From positions 1 through 64,000 of the forward strand of contig JABWBO010000002.1 of NCBI GenBank assembly GCA_013360465.1: a stretch of 64,000 bases of DNA, read 5' to 3'. The stretch is from Anaerolineae bacterium. Lineage in GTDB: Bacteria; Chloroflexota; Anaerolineae; Aggregatilineales; Phototrophicaceae. The position numbers were made by a program, and so were the translations under genes. Numbering within the stretch: position 1 is the stretch's first letter; each line of letters opens with the position of its first letter. Shown here piece after piece: positions 17,772 through 25,737 of this stretch. The notes below the pieces were generated by a model. It was not told the DNA's origin, did no database searches, and worked only from the letters and a program-made list of their open reading frames with translations.

Positions 17772-18565
17772 CAAGTATGGCACCCATCAAACTGACTAGA
17801 CGAGGTCTCGGCATTGCCGCAACCTGCCTTGTTGTGACCTTCTTCATGGTTGGCGGAAACCTGGAGGTAGGTGAGGCGCAGGAAGCAAGTGCAACGCCCG
17901 CAATCGTCGATCTTGCTCCCCTGGTGGCAACAACTTCCGCCGCCGACCAGGGGGTGCTGGCGACAGCAACACCGCCACCAACGGCGACGAGCCTTGTTCG
18001 CTTAGAAGCACGCGATTTCGCCAACGTCCGCGCAGAACCCAACACGGATTCTGCTCAGATCGGCACAATTCGTCAGGGGGAGACCTATACCGTCATCGCA
18101 CGATACGTCTCCTGGATTCAGTTTCAATTTCCATCTTCGCCCAGTGGTCGCGGGTGGGTGTATGGAGAACTGGTCAACGTGACAGGTGATTTACTGTCAG
18201 TGCCGGAGATCGACCCATTTGCCCAGTCTGCTGCCGACACTTCGGCAGGAGTCTTGGAGGAAGACGCGACTCTCGCCATCCTTGTCCAGACGCCAGGCAG
18301 TGTTCTGACCGCAACCGTTCAGTCCGGGTTCTCTAACTCACTGGAATCCGCCAACGTGGTGGAGCAGGCAACGGCGATGCCGACTTTTACGTACCCACCT
18401 GGAATCATCGCCCCGGCGGCAACATTGACTGACTCCACGAGCCAGACAACCACGGCAGACGGCAGTCAGCCATCCCGTACGGGAACACCGCCAATCATCC
18501 CGATTATCGTGCTTGGGGGGCTTGGGCTCCTTGGCTTAGGGATCAGTTCATTACGTAGAGGATGA
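17765..18565 (+). CDS. Membrane-anchored SH3-domain protein
   Basis: The 266-aa protein has an N-terminal signal (about residues 15-35) and a Thr/Pro-rich stretch. One bacterial SH3 domain covers about residues 78-140, with NVRAEPNTDSAQIG followed by GRGWVYGELV. A low-complexity linker leads to a C-terminal membrane helix with RRG at the end, like a sortase-independent anchor. SH3 domains of this type often bind cell-wall peptides. It overlaps the LysM/M23 gene by 7 nt, so the two are probably made together and may act together on the wall. No enzymatic motif is seen. Confidence 0.8.
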   Translation: MVTSMAPIKLTRRGLGIAATCLVVTFFMVGGNLEVGEAQEASATPAIVDLAPLVATTSAADQGVLATATPPPTATSLVRLEARDFANVRAEPNTDSAQIGTIRQGETYTVIARYVSWIQFQFPSSPSGRGWVYGELVNVTGDLLSVPEIDPFAQSAADTSAGVLEEDATLAILVQTPGSVLTATVQSGFSNSLESANVVEQATAMPTFTYPPGIIAPAATLTDSTSQTTTADGSQPSRTGTPPIIPIIVLGGLGLLGLGISSLRRG

Positions 18566-18570
18566 GGCGG

Positions 18571-18611
18571 ATTCAGGAAGGGCGATGATGGCACGATCAC
18601 CCTTCCTGAAT
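18571..18611. terminator. Bidirectional intrinsic terminator
   Basis: A near-perfect inverted repeat (18571-18582 with 18600-18611) lies between the convergent SH3-protein and Fe-S carrier genes. The stem is stable, but there is no long T-run on the plus side, so termination strength is uncertain. Confidence 0.6.
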
Positions 18612-18630
18612 CAGATGCTCTGGTTTGAGT

Positions 18631-19059
18631 CTAGTGGCTGCAGCTGCCGCACCCGCAGGAGGAATCATCGCTGCTATCTTGTGCTGTCTTGAAAGAGTTT
18701 CCGCAGCCACACGCGGAAACCGCGTTCGGATTCTCGATACGGAAACCACCGCCCATCAGGCTGTCAACGTAGTCGATACATGCTCCCTGAAGATACATCA
18801 AACTGGTCGGGTCAACGACCAACCGAACACCCGATCCCGCCTCCAAGACAGCATCGAAATCCTTCGCTTCAGGTTCAAACGCCATGCCATACTGAAGACC
18901 AGAGCAACCACCACCCGCCACAAAGACGCGCAGCGCATAGTCGGGGATCTGGCGCTGATCGAGAAGCGTTCGGATCATCGCTGTTGCCGCCGGGGTAACT
19001 GTGAGGGTCGCTTCTTCAGTAGTCGTCACGTCCATTGTGGTGGGAGGATTGATCGCCAT
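18631..19059 (-). CDS. A-type Fe-S cluster carrier (HesB/IscA/SufA family) with Cys-rich tail
   Basis: The 142-aa protein carries Fe-S clusters to target apoproteins. The three family cysteines are present: Cys52 in GGGCSG, and Cys117 and Cys119 in ACGCG. Two further features are unusual. There is an N-terminal extension of about 18 residues, and a C-terminal tail adds CGCGSC followed by SH (Cys135, 137, 140 and His142), doubling the thiol count. The ATG at 19059 has AAAGGA eight bases upstream. It lies directly downstream of a SufR-like regulator and has its own strong promoter. The exact subtype (IscA, SufA or ErpA) cannot be fixed. Confidence 0.92.
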   Translation of the reverse strand: MAINPPTTMDVTTTEEATLTVTPAATAMIRTLLDQRQIPDYALRVFVAGGGCSGLQYGMAFEPEAKDFDAVLEAGSGVRLVVDPTSLMYLQGACIDYVDSLMGGGFRIENPNAVSACGCGNSFKTAQDSSDDSSCGCGSCSH

Positions 19060-19101
19060 GTTGCATTCCTTTAATTCGTATCTCGCATGTCGTTCTTGGG
19101 A

Positions 19102-19131
19102 ATTATAGCATCAAGGCAGAAATCACGTCAA
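19102..19131 (-). promoter_or_regulatory. Sigma70-type promoter for the Fe-S carrier gene
   Basis: On the minus strand TTGACG (19126-19131) and TATAAT (19102-19107) are 18 bp apart, 43 bp before the ATG. A perfect 5-bp palindrome with A/T centre, GTGAT-AAAA-ATCAC (19146-19159), lies 14 bp upstream of the -35 box and overlaps the stop of the regulator gene. It is a candidate regulator site. Confidence 0.7.
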
Positions 19132-19155
19132 TAAAGCTGAATCTGGTGATAAAAA

Positions 19156-19821
19156 TCACTCCTGGACGAGTCGACCGCCGTTTTCTGCCGGAAGGTAGTA
19201 GGAGCAACGTTCATCGCCCTGGACGACTGATTCAGTACGTCGCGGGACAACACCAAGAAGCACGCTCACCAGGCGCATATCCATCGAACACAGCGCCTCA
19301 TCGAGTACCGCCATCTGGTGATAAGGACAGTTGGACGTGTGGAGCAAATACCCGCCATCTTTGGCGCACTCCCAGAAAGCATCATAGCCATGTTCGTTCA
19401 GATGATCGACAACCAGATCCAGACGCTGCTCAAAACTTGAATCTGGCAGCAATAGATCACCGGCAAGATGATCGGCGACCCCTTCCAGGATGACATTGAC
19501 ACCATCGTCTGGTAGATGCAGGCGAATTTGCTGGAGGAGTCCCGATGCCAGTCGTTCGAAGTTATTGGGAAAGAACACCCTGGCTTTTTCGGTGAGCGTG
19601 TAGACATGCTGAGGGCGTCCGGGACTGTTACGTCTGCGCAGCTCAGGGCAGTCGATCAGCTCTTCCTGTTGCAGAAGTTTGAGATGGTGGCGAACAGTAA
19701 CAGCCGTGATGGTCCCGCGGCGGCGCTGGAGTTCGTCAACAATATCGTCTACGGTGACCTGCCCACGTCGCTTGATGATTTCAAGAATGAGGCGGCGAGT
19801 TTCTTGCATCGAGAATGCCAT
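19156..19821 (-). CDS. sufR: SufR-like Fe-S-sensing transcriptional regulator
   Basis: The 221-aa protein has an N-terminal winged helix-turn-helix (about residues 6-80; VTVRHHLKLLQ is the recognition part) of the DeoR/MarR-like type. The C-terminal sensor has four cysteines: Cys152, Cys165, Cys178 and Cys206, spaced x12, x12 and x27. Cyanobacterial SufR has a very similar cysteine series, binds a 4Fe-4S cluster there and represses suf genes. The gene lies 97 bp upstream of an A-type Fe-S carrier on the same strand, which supports the call. No sufBCDS genes are in the window. An unrelated Cys-containing regulator is possible but less likely. Confidence 0.8.
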   Translation of the reverse strand: MAFSMQETRRLILEIIKRRGQVTVDDIVDELQRRRGTITAVTVRHHLKLLQQEELIDCPELRRRNSPGRPQHVYTLTEKARVFFPNNFERLASGLLQQIRLHLPDDGVNVILEGVADHLAGDLLLPDSSFEQRLDLVVDHLNEHGYDAFWECAKDGGYLLHTSNCPYHQMAVLDEALCSMDMRLVSVLLGVVPRRTESVVQGDERCSYYLPAENGGRLVQE

Positions 19822-19835
19822 TGGCTAAGTCTCAT

Positions 19836-19881
19836 CTACATCATAAAAATTAGTGTAGCATCCGGCAAATAGAGATGTCAA
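19836..19881 (-). promoter_or_regulatory. sufR promoter with overlapping inverted repeat
   Basis: On the minus strand TTGACA (19876-19881) and TACACT (19852-19857) are 18 bp apart. An inverted repeat CTACA/TGTAG (19836-19840 with 19854-19858) overlaps the -10 box and the likely start point. Its core ATAAAAAT is shared with the palindrome upstream of the Fe-S carrier gene, which suggests autoregulation. Confidence 0.6.
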
Positions 19882-19909
19882 TTTCACCGCGATTCGAGAA
19901 GCGCTGTTA

Positions 19910-19938
19910 TTGACTGACGCTGGGGCGCATGTTAGGCT
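19910..19938 (+). promoter_or_regulatory. Candidate promoter for pheA
   Basis: TTGACT (19910-19915) and TAGGCT (19933-19938) are 17 bp apart and lie 34 bp before the GTG start of pheA. The -35 is good and the -10 weak. Confidence 0.45.
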
Positions 19939-19971
19939 TACTCTCTATTCGTAGGCTACAGGGGAAAGAAT

Positions 19972-20811
19972 GTGACCACGACAGTCGCCTTTCAGGGTAT
20001 TCCTGGCGCGTATTCTGAACAGGCGGTTCGACAGCACTTTGGCGATGCCGCGACCGGACACTCATGCCCCACCTTGAGCGCATTGTTTGAAACTCTTGCC
20101 CGGCGCGAAGTGAAATATGGCATGCTACCAGTTGAAAATGCACTTGCCGGCGCAGTGAGCCAAGCCTACGAGCTGCTGATGGATTCCGATCTACGCATCC
20201 AGGCAGAAGTGATTGTACACGTTCATCACATGCTTCTTGTGCCGAAGGGGGTGCGGTTGGAAGATGTGAAGCGCGTCCGGTCTCACCCGCAGGCTCTAGC
20301 ACAGTGCGATCAGTTCATTCGACGGCATAAGCTGGAACCAACCCCGTGGTACGATACCAGCGGTTCAGCTCATGATCTTGGGCAAGATCCCGGCGATGGA
20401 CGCACTGCCGCAATCGCCAGCGAACTCGCAGGGGAGCTATACGGGCTAGATATTCTTGCGCGAAACATCGAGGATGCAGCGTTCAACTTCACACGCTTCT
20501 TTCTTATTGGCGATGATGACCCGCACCCTGGGGAGTACAACAAGACCTCACTGGTCTTCGCTACACGCAACCGCCCCGCAGCGCTCTACGAATGCCTTGG
20601 AGAATTCGCTCAGCGAGGGCTTAACCTGACCAAGATCGAGTCTCGACCACGACGAAATCGACCATGGGAGCCGGTGTTCTTCCTGGATTTCGAAGGACAT
20701 TGGCATGATCCCGTCTGTCAGGAGGCGTTGGCACGGCTTCTTCAGCGCGCCTCATTTGTCAAGATGCTGGGATCGTATCCAGCTATAAAAGCCAATTGGG
20801 TAGGAATCTAG
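19972..20811 (+). CDS. pheA: Prephenate dehydratase with ACT domain
   Basis: The 279-aa enzyme converts prephenate to phenylpyruvate in phenylalanine synthesis. The catalytic domain begins VAFQGIPGAYSEQA and contains the invariant TRF motif (NFTRFFLIG). A C-terminal ACT domain with KIESRP provides the phenylalanine-binding regulatory site. No chorismate mutase domain is fused. The start is GTG at 19972 with AGGGGAA six bases upstream; the overlapping ATG two bases earlier runs straight into TGA. The asd gene begins 3 bp after its stop, so the two are co-transcribed. Confidence 0.96.
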   Translation: MTTTVAFQGIPGAYSEQAVRQHFGDAATGHSCPTLSALFETLARREVKYGMLPVENALAGAVSQAYELLMDSDLRIQAEVIVHVHHMLLVPKGVRLEDVKRVRSHPQALAQCDQFIRRHKLEPTPWYDTSGSAHDLGQDPGDGRTAAIASELAGELYGLDILARNIEDAAFNFTRFFLIGDDDPHPGEYNKTSLVFATRNRPAALYECLGEFAQRGLNLTKIESRPRRNRPWEPVFFLDFEGHWHDPVCQEALARLLQRASFVKMLGSYPAIKANWVGI

Positions 20812-20814
20812 ACC

Positions 20815-21903
20815 ATGCACAAACTCAAAGTTGCCGTCTTGGGTGCAACAGGAGCAGTTGGACAGCGTTTCATTCAACTGCTAGAGGAACACCCCTGGTT
20901 TGTAGTCAATGAAGTCATTGGATCTGGTCGCAGCGCAGGGCATCCTTACGGCGAGATCACCAACTGGGTTCTCGACGGTGAAATACCCCATTCGATTCGT
21001 CATCTGATCGTCAAACCTCTTGATGCCGAGCTAGAATCGCCGCTCGTGTTTTCAGCCTTGCCGAAGGAAGCAGCTGCCCGTGAGATGGAGTTAGCAGAGG
21101 CGGGGCATATCGTCTGCACCAATGCATCGCTGAACAGGATGGTCGAGGATGTACCGCTCCTGCTTCCAGAAGCAAATGCCGACCATATCCGGCTGATCGA
21201 CGTGCAAAGGCGCAATCGGGGCTGGAAGACGGGCGCGGTCGTGGCAAACTCCAACTGCACCGCCATGCCGGTGGTGATGGCTCTCGCGCCGCTGCGTCAG
21301 TTCGGCGTGCGCCGCTGTCATATGGTCAGCGCTCAAGCTATCAGCGGAGCAGGGCATCCAGGTGTGGCATCGCTGGACATTCTCGACAACATGATTCCGT
21401 ACATTGGTGGTGAAGAGGAAAAACTGGAGACGGAACCCCTGAAGATGCTTGGTTCTTTTGTGGATAACCACATTGAATGGCTCAACTCCATTATGGGCGC
21501 ATCCTGCAATCGTGCTCCGGTAATCGATGGGCATCTCATCAACATCTCGGTTGATCTCGCGACGCAACCCAGCCATGAAGCGATCATTGATGCCTGGGAT
21601 AACTTCCGCGGTCCATATCCTGTTGGAACACTGCCCAGCGCACCACAGAAACCGGTCATGTACCTGCGGCACGCAGACCGCCCGCAGACGAGACGTGACC
21701 GCATGAACGGCAACGGCATGTCCACATCTGTGGGCCGCCTGAGACTCTGCCCGCTGTTGGGTTATAAGTTCGTAGCGCTTTCACACAATACCATTCGTGG
21801 TGCAGCAGGGTGCAGCATCCTCAATGCGGAGCTTCTCGCCGTTGAAGGCTATATCTCTGCATTCGACCCTCAGCGACTCGTCACGGAGAAGCTGGCACTG
21901 TAG
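20815..21903 (+). CDS. asd: Aspartate-semialdehyde dehydrogenase, archaeal/fungal-type
   Basis: The 362-aa enzyme reduces aspartyl phosphate to aspartate semialdehyde for lysine, threonine and methionine synthesis. The N-terminal dinucleotide motif is GATGAVGQRF. The catalytic cysteine is Cys148 in NSNCTAMP, and SGAGHPG follows near residue 180. The order and length fit the long branch of the family found in archaea, fungi and some bacteria rather than the enterobacterial form. It begins 3 bp after pheA. It precedes sqdB by 37 bp, and its product could feed the DapL-like aminotransferase far downstream. Confidence 0.95.
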   Translation: MHKLKVAVLGATGAVGQRFIQLLEEHPWFVVNEVIGSGRSAGHPYGEITNWVLDGEIPHSIRHLIVKPLDAELESPLVFSALPKEAAAREMELAEAGHIVCTNASLNRMVEDVPLLLPEANADHIRLIDVQRRNRGWKTGAVVANSNCTAMPVVMALAPLRQFGVRRCHMVSAQAISGAGHPGVASLDILDNMIPYIGGEEEKLETEPLKMLGSFVDNHIEWLNSIMGASCNRAPVIDGHLINISVDLATQPSHEAIIDAWDNFRGPYPVGTLPSAPQKPVMYLRHADRPQTRRDRMNGNGMSTSVGRLRLCPLLGYKFVALSHNTIRGAAGCSILNAELLAVEGYISAFDPQRLVTEKLAL

Positions 21904-21940
21904 CAAGATTCACCTCACTCTGTATAAGTTGGAGGACTAC

Positions 21941-23149
21941 ATGAAAGTCTTCATCGCCGGGATCGACGGATACCTGGGTTGGTCACTGGCGCAATATCTC
22001 ACCGCGCGCGGACATGAAGTCGCTGGGACTGACAAGTTTCTGCGGCGAGCTTGGGTTGAAGAGCTTGGTAGCGTAAGTGCCCTGCCTGTTTTCAGCATAG
22101 AAGAGAGGCTGACAGCATTTCGCGCAAGATTCGGCAAATCGCTGATCTTCCGCGAGGGTGATTTGCTCGACTACGAATTCGTTCGTGGTTTCCTTGAAGA
22201 GTTTCAACCGGAGGCGATTGTCCACCTGGCTGAGATGCCCTCTGCGCCATACTCTATGATCGACCAGGTCCATGCCGCTTTCACACACAGCAACAACGTC
22301 ATTGGCAGCCTGAACATCCTTTGGGCGATGCGAGAAGTGTGTCCAGATGCACACCTCGTCAAGCTTGGGACGATGGGGGAATATGGCACACCGAATGTTG
22401 ATATTCCAGAAGGCTTTTTCGAGCTGGAGTATCGCGGGCGAAAAGATCGCCTGCCATTTCCTCGTCAACCCGGCAGCTTCTATCATCTGACCAAGGTCCA
22501 TGACACCCACAATACGATTTTTGCCTGCCGGGTGTGGGGACTGCGATCAACGGATATCATGCAAGGGGTGGTGTTCGGCACGCGCATTGATGAAATGGGC
22601 GATGACCCGCATTTATCAACACGCCTGGACTTTGACCAGTGCTTTGGTACCGCCATCAATCGTTTTTGCTGTCAGGCTGTGATTGGACACCCACTGACGC
22701 TGTACGGTCGAGGAGGGCAGACCAGAGGATTCCTGCCGCTGCGTGATTCAATGCAGTGCCTGACCCTTGCCATCGAGAATCCGCCTAAGCCAGGCGAGTA
22801 TCGCGTCTTCAACCAGTTCGAAGAGTGCTACACTATCGAGGAGCTTGCTTTCAAAGTCAAAGAAGCGGGCGATAGGGCAGGACTTTCAGTCGATATCCTG
22901 CACTACGACAATCCTCGCAAGGAACTCGAAGCGCACTACTACCACCCAGATCGGCAGAACCTGATCGATCTGGGCTACAAGCCCACCCACGATGTTGTTG
23001 CAGAAATGCAGATCATGCTCCGAGATCTGATACCTCACCAGGCAAGAATCATGCACAAGCGAGAGATTCTCGTCCCGGATATTCGTTGGGATGGCACACG
23101 CCGCCGCTCTCTTGTCATTCAACAAACTGCTGAGACCTTCAAACCATAG
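21941..23149 (+). CDS. sqdB: UDP-sulfoquinovose synthase (SQD1/SqdB)
   Basis: This 402-aa short-chain dehydrogenase-type enzyme converts UDP-glucose and sulfite to UDP-sulfoquinovose for the sulfolipid SQDG. The NAD motif GIDGYLGW starts at residue 7. The catalytic triad is Thr144 (GTMGEYG), Tyr181 and Lys185 (SFYHLTK). These correspond one residue off to the Thr, Tyr and Lys known in plant SQD1. Diagnostic stretches DIMQGVVFGT and GGQTRGFLPLRDSMQC are present. GGAGG lies six bases before the ATG at 21941. No sulfolipid glycosyltransferase (SqdX/SQD2) is adjacent. An S-layer glycan role, as for Agl3 of archaea, is an alternative end use. Confidence 0.92.
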   Translation: MKVFIAGIDGYLGWSLAQYLTARGHEVAGTDKFLRRAWVEELGSVSALPVFSIEERLTAFRARFGKSLIFREGDLLDYEFVRGFLEEFQPEAIVHLAEMPSAPYSMIDQVHAAFTHSNNVIGSLNILWAMREVCPDAHLVKLGTMGEYGTPNVDIPEGFFELEYRGRKDRLPFPRQPGSFYHLTKVHDTHNTIFACRVWGLRSTDIMQGVVFGTRIDEMGDDPHLSTRLDFDQCFGTAINRFCCQAVIGHPLTLYGRGGQTRGFLPLRDSMQCLTLAIENPPKPGEYRVFNQFEECYTIEELAFKVKEAGDRAGLSVDILHYDNPRKELEAHYYHPDRQNLIDLGYKPTHDVVAEMQIMLRDLIPHQARIMHKREILVPDIRWDGTRRRSLVIQQTAETFKP

Positions 23150-23160
23150 ATGAATGGATC

Positions 23161-24471
23161 ATGGTTCAGTATCTGAAGCTAAACGAACTCTCCAATGCAC
23201 GGCTCGTTCAGATTCTTCGACGTGCCGAGACAGATATTCGGGATCTACTTCCTCGCGCGCAGGAAGTGATTGATAAGGTGCGAACTGAAGGTGATCGGGC
23301 GGTCGTTGAGTATGCGCGGCAGTTCGACTGTCGCGACTTCGAAGCACCCATGCTGCGCGCCGGCGAAGCCGATTTCGCCGAAGCGCGCGCAGCACTGGAG
23401 CCGGATGTTATCGACGCGATACGTCAAGCGCACACCAATATTGAGCGATACCATCGAGAACAGATGCCCGAACCCATGTGGTTCTCCGAAGTCCGCCCTG
23501 GGATTCTGGCGGGCGAAAAGGTCACGCCCATCACGAGTGTCGGACTCTATGTGCCCAGGGGAAAAGGGGCGTTTCCGTCAGTAATGCTCATGCTGGCGAC
23601 ACCCGCAAAAGTAGCCGGTGTAGAAGATGTCGTGGTCGTTTCGCCGCCTGCGCCGAACGGGAAGGCAGATGCCGCATCGCTCGTCGCAGCTGAGATCTGT
23701 GGTATCAGCGATGTGTACGTTGTAGGTGGCATGCAGGCGGTTGCAGCGCTTGCCTATGGCACTGAGACCATTCCAAAGGTTCAGAAGATCATCGGACCCG
23801 GAAGCAGCTACGTCTCCGCAGCGAAGCGCCTGCTGTATGGAGTTGTGGATGTGGGCTTGCCAGCGGGTCCCAGCGAGTCGATCATTTTGACTGATGAGGC
23901 AGTCGATCCGCGTCTCGCAGCGCTCGATTTGCTCGTTGAGGCGGAGCATGGTCCAGACTCTGCGGCACTCCTTGTCACTCACAGCGAGAAGGTCGCACAA
24001 GGCGTGCTGGAAGCATTGCCCGAATACATCGCAGAACTCCCGGAGTGGCGACGTCAGTTCGTAGAGCGCGTTCTCTCCAATTATGGCGGCGTTATGCTCA
24101 CTGGTTCTCTGGATCAATCTATCGACTTCGTGAACCGCTATGCCCCAGAACATCTGGAAATTCTGACCACCGATCCTTTCATCACGCTTATGAGGATTCG
24201 CAATGCGGGCGAGATCCTACTGGGCAACTACACGCCGATACCAACCGCTAACTACTGCCTAGGCTTAAATGCGATTCTGCCCACTGGCGGCTTTGCGCGC
24301 TCATTCTCCGCCGTCGGTGTGTGGGATTTCCTTAAGCGATCAGGCGTCGGATATCTCTCTCGCGAAGGTTACATGGAACTTCAAGGGATCACTACGAGAC
24401 TGGCTGATTATGAAGGTTTCCCTGCTCATGCGCTTGCGATTCGCAAACGCAACGATATCCTGGACATATGA
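23161..24471 (+). CDS. hisD: Histidinol dehydrogenase
   Basis: The 436-aa enzyme carries out the last two oxidations of histidine synthesis (histidinol to histidine). It shows the NAD-site block PRGKGAFPSVMLMLATPAK cut by family-typical residues, the GPGSSYV segment, the zinc-site LLVEAEHGPDSAA and the YAPEHLEI motif. The length is normal. It lies 11 bp after sqdB and its stop overlaps the kinase-like gene by 4 nt. hisG and hisZ lie nearby on the opposite strand, so histidine genes here are split between two transcripts. Confidence 0.96.
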   Translation: MVQYLKLNELSNARLVQILRRAETDIRDLLPRAQEVIDKVRTEGDRAVVEYARQFDCRDFEAPMLRAGEADFAEARAALEPDVIDAIRQAHTNIERYHREQMPEPMWFSEVRPGILAGEKVTPITSVGLYVPRGKGAFPSVMLMLATPAKVAGVEDVVVVSPPAPNGKADAASLVAAEICGISDVYVVGGMQAVAALAYGTETIPKVQKIIGPGSSYVSAAKRLLYGVVDVGLPAGPSESIILTDEAVDPRLAALDLLVEAEHGPDSAALLVTHSEKVAQGVLEALPEYIAELPEWRRQFVERVLSNYGGVMLTGSLDQSIDFVNRYAPEHLEILTTDPFITLMRIRNAGEILLGNYTPIPTANYCLGLNAILPTGGFARSFSAVGVWDFLKRSGVGYLSREGYMELQGITTRLADYEGFPAHALAIRKRNDILDI

Positions 24472-25712
24472 GCCACAGTGACCTCCTAAGTGAGGTGCAG
24501 GCACTTCAGTTCACGAACAAACGGGCAGCGGAACAGCTGCTCGTTCCGTTCATACGCGAGACATTCGGGCTACCAGTACGAGATGTACTGCTGCGTCCCC
24601 TGGCAGTGTCGCTCAATTCCTTCAATGGCTACTTAACGCTCGATGACCACGAGCAGTTGTTCTTCAAGACGCACATCGAAGCGGACAACGTCATTGATGA
24701 ATACTACAATGCAGAACTCCTGTCGGGGGTTGGATATCCTGTTCTGCAGCCGCTGTATGCGTCACAGGAGTCGGGACGGCAATTCCTGATCTACCCCGTC
24801 ATAAACTGCCCATCAGTGTTCGATGCCGCATGGGATATTGAGATCGGTAAAGCGGCATTCGACGTATCGCTCCAAGCGGCGCAGAACAGGACGGATGACG
24901 CTCTGCTGCAAATCTACGAGAAAACGCTGCATGAACAGACGCCCGCGCAAGCATCGTCTGCGCCGATACACCAGCTCTTCTATCACCGCCTTACAGGTGG
25001 ACGACTAGCGAGGTTCTATGGTGAGGAATCCGTAATCAGATGGGCAGGTGAAGCCATCTCTCTTGAGGAAGTCCGCAAGGCGCACTGGGTAGTCAACGGC
25101 AGAACGTATAATGATAGTCTGGACGATCTCATAGAACGGGCGATCAGGCTGCTTCATCCTGGTCAGGGCGGACCTGCGGTCGTCGGTCATGGGGATGCCC
25201 ACAACGGGAATCTTTTCTACTGCCCAGCGGAACCGCTTCTGACATATTTTGATCCCGCCTTTGCGGGCACGCACCATCCGCTGCTTGATCTTGTCAAGCC
25301 GATTTTTCACAACGTTTTTGCGATGTGGATGTATTTCCCGTCTGTGATTGACAAAAACCTGCACCTGGAGATGAAGCGTCACGGGAACACATGGATTGTC
25401 GCGCACGACTACACGCCGCACCCCATCAGAGATATGTTTCTGGAAAGCAAGGTAAAGCGCGTTTTGACACCCCTACTTAAGCTCCTTCACGAACGCGGAG
25501 CGCTTCGCAAAGACTGGCGACCCTATCTGAAGAGTGCGCTAATGTGCTGTCCATTCCTAACGATGAACCTGGCAGATGCCAACCGCTTTTCTGAACGGAT
25601 TGCACTCCTAGGGCTGGCATGGACAATAGAAGCGGGATCAAGCCCCGTAGTAGGCAGCATGAATCGAATCGACTTGACGCTGGAGCAGGCGTTCACTGAC
25701 GCAATGCGTTAA
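24468..25712 (+). CDS. APH-like phosphotransferase of unknown substrate
   Basis: The 414-aa protein has the kinase-like fold of the aminoglycoside/choline phosphotransferase superfamily. The catalytic loop reads GHGDAHNGNLF near residue 240, and the metal-binding part is YFDPAFAG about 15 residues later. The N-terminal lobe has a FFKTHIE segment that could supply the ATP-binding Lys. It starts inside hisD (ATGA overlap), so it is translated with the histidine gene. Antibiotic resistance is not implied. A small-molecule or sugar substrate is equally possible. A short inverted repeat follows its stop. Confidence 0.75.
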   Translation: MSHSDLLSEVQALQFTNKRAAEQLLVPFIRETFGLPVRDVLLRPLAVSLNSFNGYLTLDDHEQLFFKTHIEADNVIDEYYNAELLSGVGYPVLQPLYASQESGRQFLIYPVINCPSVFDAAWDIEIGKAAFDVSLQAAQNRTDDALLQIYEKTLHEQTPAQASSAPIHQLFYHRLTGGRLARFYGEESVIRWAGEAISLEEVRKAHWVVNGRTYNDSLDDLIERAIRLLHPGQGGPAVVGHGDAHNGNLFYCPAEPLLTYFDPAFAGTHHPLLDLVKPIFHNVFAMWMYFPSVIDKNLHLEMKRHGNTWIVAHDYTPHPIRDMFLESKVKRVLTPLLKLLHERGALRKDWRPYLKSALMCCPFLTMNLADANRFSERIALLGLAWTIEAGSSPVVGSMNRIDLTLEQAFTDAMR

Positions 25713-25713
25713 G

Positions 25714-25730
25714 TCCGCACAACGTGCGGA
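25714..25730. terminator. Short inverted repeat between convergent genes
   Basis: A 7-bp perfect stem (25714-25720 with 25724-25730) with a 3-nt loop lies in the 25-bp gap between the convergent kinase-like gene and hisG. No T-run follows, so it is only a weak terminator candidate. Confidence 0.35.
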
Positions 25731-25737
25731 AGGGCGA

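Noticed and set aside
21797-21940. N-terminal extension of sqdB by 48 codons into asd
   Set aside because: The extension is the wrong frame of asd. GGAGG before the ATG at 21941 and the NAD motif just after it define the start.
24468-25712. Aminoglycoside resistance gene
   Set aside because: Only the general APH catalytic loop is present. The operon position with hisD and lack of mobile elements give no support for drug resistance.
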